From Alphaproteobacteria bacterium (GTDB lineage: Bacteria > Pseudomonadota > Alphaproteobacteria > Rhodospirillales > Magnetospirillaceae), in NCBI GenBank assembly GCA_021325215.1, contig JAJPHO010000183.1, positions 49,163 to 113,162 on the forward strand: DNA of 64,000 nt, read 5' to 3'. A program made the translations under genes and the position numbers. Below the pieces are notes generated by a model, which saw only the letters and a program-made list of their open reading frames with translations, made no database searches and was not told the DNA's origin. How positions within the stretch are numbered: position 1 is the first letter of the stretch; each line of letters opens with the position of its first letter. Positions 62,847 through 64,000 of this stretch are shown in pieces.

Positions 62847-64000
62847 ATGCCGACACTGAACGTCCGGGCCAAGATGCTGCTCGCGGTGATGATTCCGATT
62901 GCCGGAATGATCGTTTTCACTCTGGTCGGGGCCATCAGCCATCGCGACGCCCTGCTGGAAGGGCGCAAGGACCATGTGCGCCAGATGGTCGAAGCGGGCA
63001 CCGCCGTCCTCGAGCATTACCGCCAGCTGGCCGATGCCGGAAAGATGAGCGTCGACGAGGCCAGGGAGCGCGCCAAGGCCGACATCCGCGACATCCGTTT
63101 CGGCAATAACGACTACATCTTCGTCTATGACGGCAAGGGCATCCTGCTGGTTCTGGGCCCCAAACCGTCGCTGGAAGGCCAGGACCGCACCCAGGAGAAG
63201 GACACCAAGGGCCGCTTCTATGTGCAGGATTTCCTCAAGGTGACCCAGACCGGCTTCGTCAGCTATACCTATCCGCATCCCGGCCAGACCGAGCCGGTCG
63301 GCAAGATCGCCGCCATCGGCCGCTTCGCGCCGTGGGACATGGTGGTGGGCTCGGGCGTCTATCTCGACGACATCGACGAAACCTTCCGCAGCGAGATCAC
63401 CCGCTCGGGCATCATCCTCGGCCTGGTCACCCTGATCATTCTCGGCGTGTCGATGCGGCTGGTGAACACCATCACCCGGCCGCTGGCCGGCCTGACCGAT
63501 TCGATGGACCGCCTGGCCCATGGCGATCTTTCCATCACTGTCGAGCATGCCCAGCGCCGCGATGAGATCGGCAAGCTGGCCCAGGCGCTGGAGGTGTTCC
63601 GCACCAATGCCATCGCCCTGAGCCGGCAGCAGGACGAACGCCGCTGCGCCGAAGAGGATTCCCGCGCGGCGATGGCCGCCGAGCGCGCCGCCATCGCCGG
63701 CCGGTTCGAGGAACGGGTGATGAGCCTGATCCAGCACAGCTCGCGCGCCACCGCCGACCTGCACAGCACCGCCCAGACCATGGCCTCGGTCGCCAACCAA
63801 TCGATGGAGCAGGCCAATTCGGCGGCGCATGCGGCCCACGAGGCGACCGGCAATGTGCAGACCGTGTCGGCGGCCTCGGAACAGCTCTACGCGTCGATCT
63901 CGGAAATCAGCCGCCAGGTCGGCGAAGCGGCCCGCATCTCGACCGAGGCCTCGCAGGAGACCTCGCGCATCAACGAGATGATGCAGACCCTGTCGACCAC
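62847..64000 (+). CDS. Methyl-accepting chemotaxis protein, N-terminal part
   Basis: The frame runs off the right edge after 384 codons. TM1 (about 9-30), a single Cache (sCache_2) periplasmic domain with NDYIFVYDGKGILLVLG and WDMVVGSGVYLDD, TM2 (about 188-207), then HAMP (TRPLAGLTDSMDRLAHGDLS) and the start of the signalling helices (SAASEQLYASISEISRQV). sCache domains often bind small organic acids. ATG 62847 follows GGGGGAGA. Ligand unknown; no che genes in the window. Confidence 0.92.
   Translation, partial: MPTLNVRAKMLLAVMIPIAGMIVFTLVGAISHRDALLEGRKDHVRQMVEAGTAVLEHYRQLADAGKMSVDEARERAKADIRDIRFGNNDYIFVYDGKGILLVLGPKPSLEGQDRTQEKDTKGRFYVQDFLKVTQTGFVSYTYPHPGQTEPVGKIAAIGRFAPWDMVVGSGVYLDDIDETFRSEITRSGIILGLVTLIILGVSMRLVNTITRPLAGLTDSMDRLAHGDLSITVEHAQRRDEIGKLAQALEVFRTNAIALSRQQDERRCAEEDSRAAMAAERAAIAGRFEERVMSLIQHSSRATADLHSTAQTMASVANQSMEQANSAAHAAHEATGNVQTVSAASEQLYASISEISRQVGEAARISTEASQETSRINEMMQTLST

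Overview
The window reads as a stretch of a high-GC alphaproteobacterial chromosome, most likely Rhodospirillales. This is inferred from GC-rich codon use, the gene content and the strong Shine-Dalgarno sites; no 16S, tRNA or CRISPR is present to fix the taxon. Genes are dense, often with 1-30 bp overlaps, and nearly every long antisense reading frame is a GC-rich shadow.

Positions 1-22300 are mostly housekeeping and accessory genes. They include a MetNI-type ABC importer with a family-3 binding protein, an RND efflux pair preceded by a 54-residue membrane peptide, a serine hydrolase, MAPEG and LacI-family genes, and a 1826-residue DUF4214 repeat protein. An IorAB-type molybdenum hydroxylase, an acyl-CoA-binding protein and gluconokinase follow. 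Next comes a His-rich PadR regulator of the NfeR/YqjI type with a perfect palindromic operator, a DUF2218 protein, an FAD oxidoreductase and an aldo/keto reductase.

Positions 22300-40450 hold an IS110 copy interrupted by one in-frame TGA and a four-gene operon (ModA-like binding protein, cupredoxin-like protein, GGDEF/EAL protein, porin). A TonB-dependent receptor, a glycerophosphodiesterase, a thiolase/TetR/SDR group with a palindromic operator, pabB-pabC, and a lipoprotein-response regulator-kinase group follow.

Positions 40550-62200 are an exopolysaccharide locus of the Wzx/Wzy type. It has galE, an initiating sugar transferase, Wza, two chain-length proteins (one cut by an amber codon, one fused to a kinase domain with an altered Walker A), a second degenerate P-loop protein, a GT4, a GH55-like double beta-helix protein, Wzx, an HTTM-like/DCC pair, two sister GT2 enzymes and an acyltransferase-GT4 fusion. 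A convergent minus-strand operon encodes Wzy, a phosphoribosyltransferase, a HAD phosphatase and a polysaccharide pyruvyltransferase. The phosphoribosyltransferase-HAD pair suggests that ribofuranose is added from PRPP, and the pyruvyltransferase suggests a pyruvyl ketal. The window ends with two overlapping small ORFs and the start of a chemoreceptor gene.

The most interesting signals are the ribofuranose-type module, the acyltransferase-GT4 fusion, a small secreted protein built of two identically spaced four-cysteine modules and coupled to wzx, the lesions and degenerate P-loops in the chain-length/kinase genes, and a 47-bp repeat present in opposite orientation 36 kb apart.
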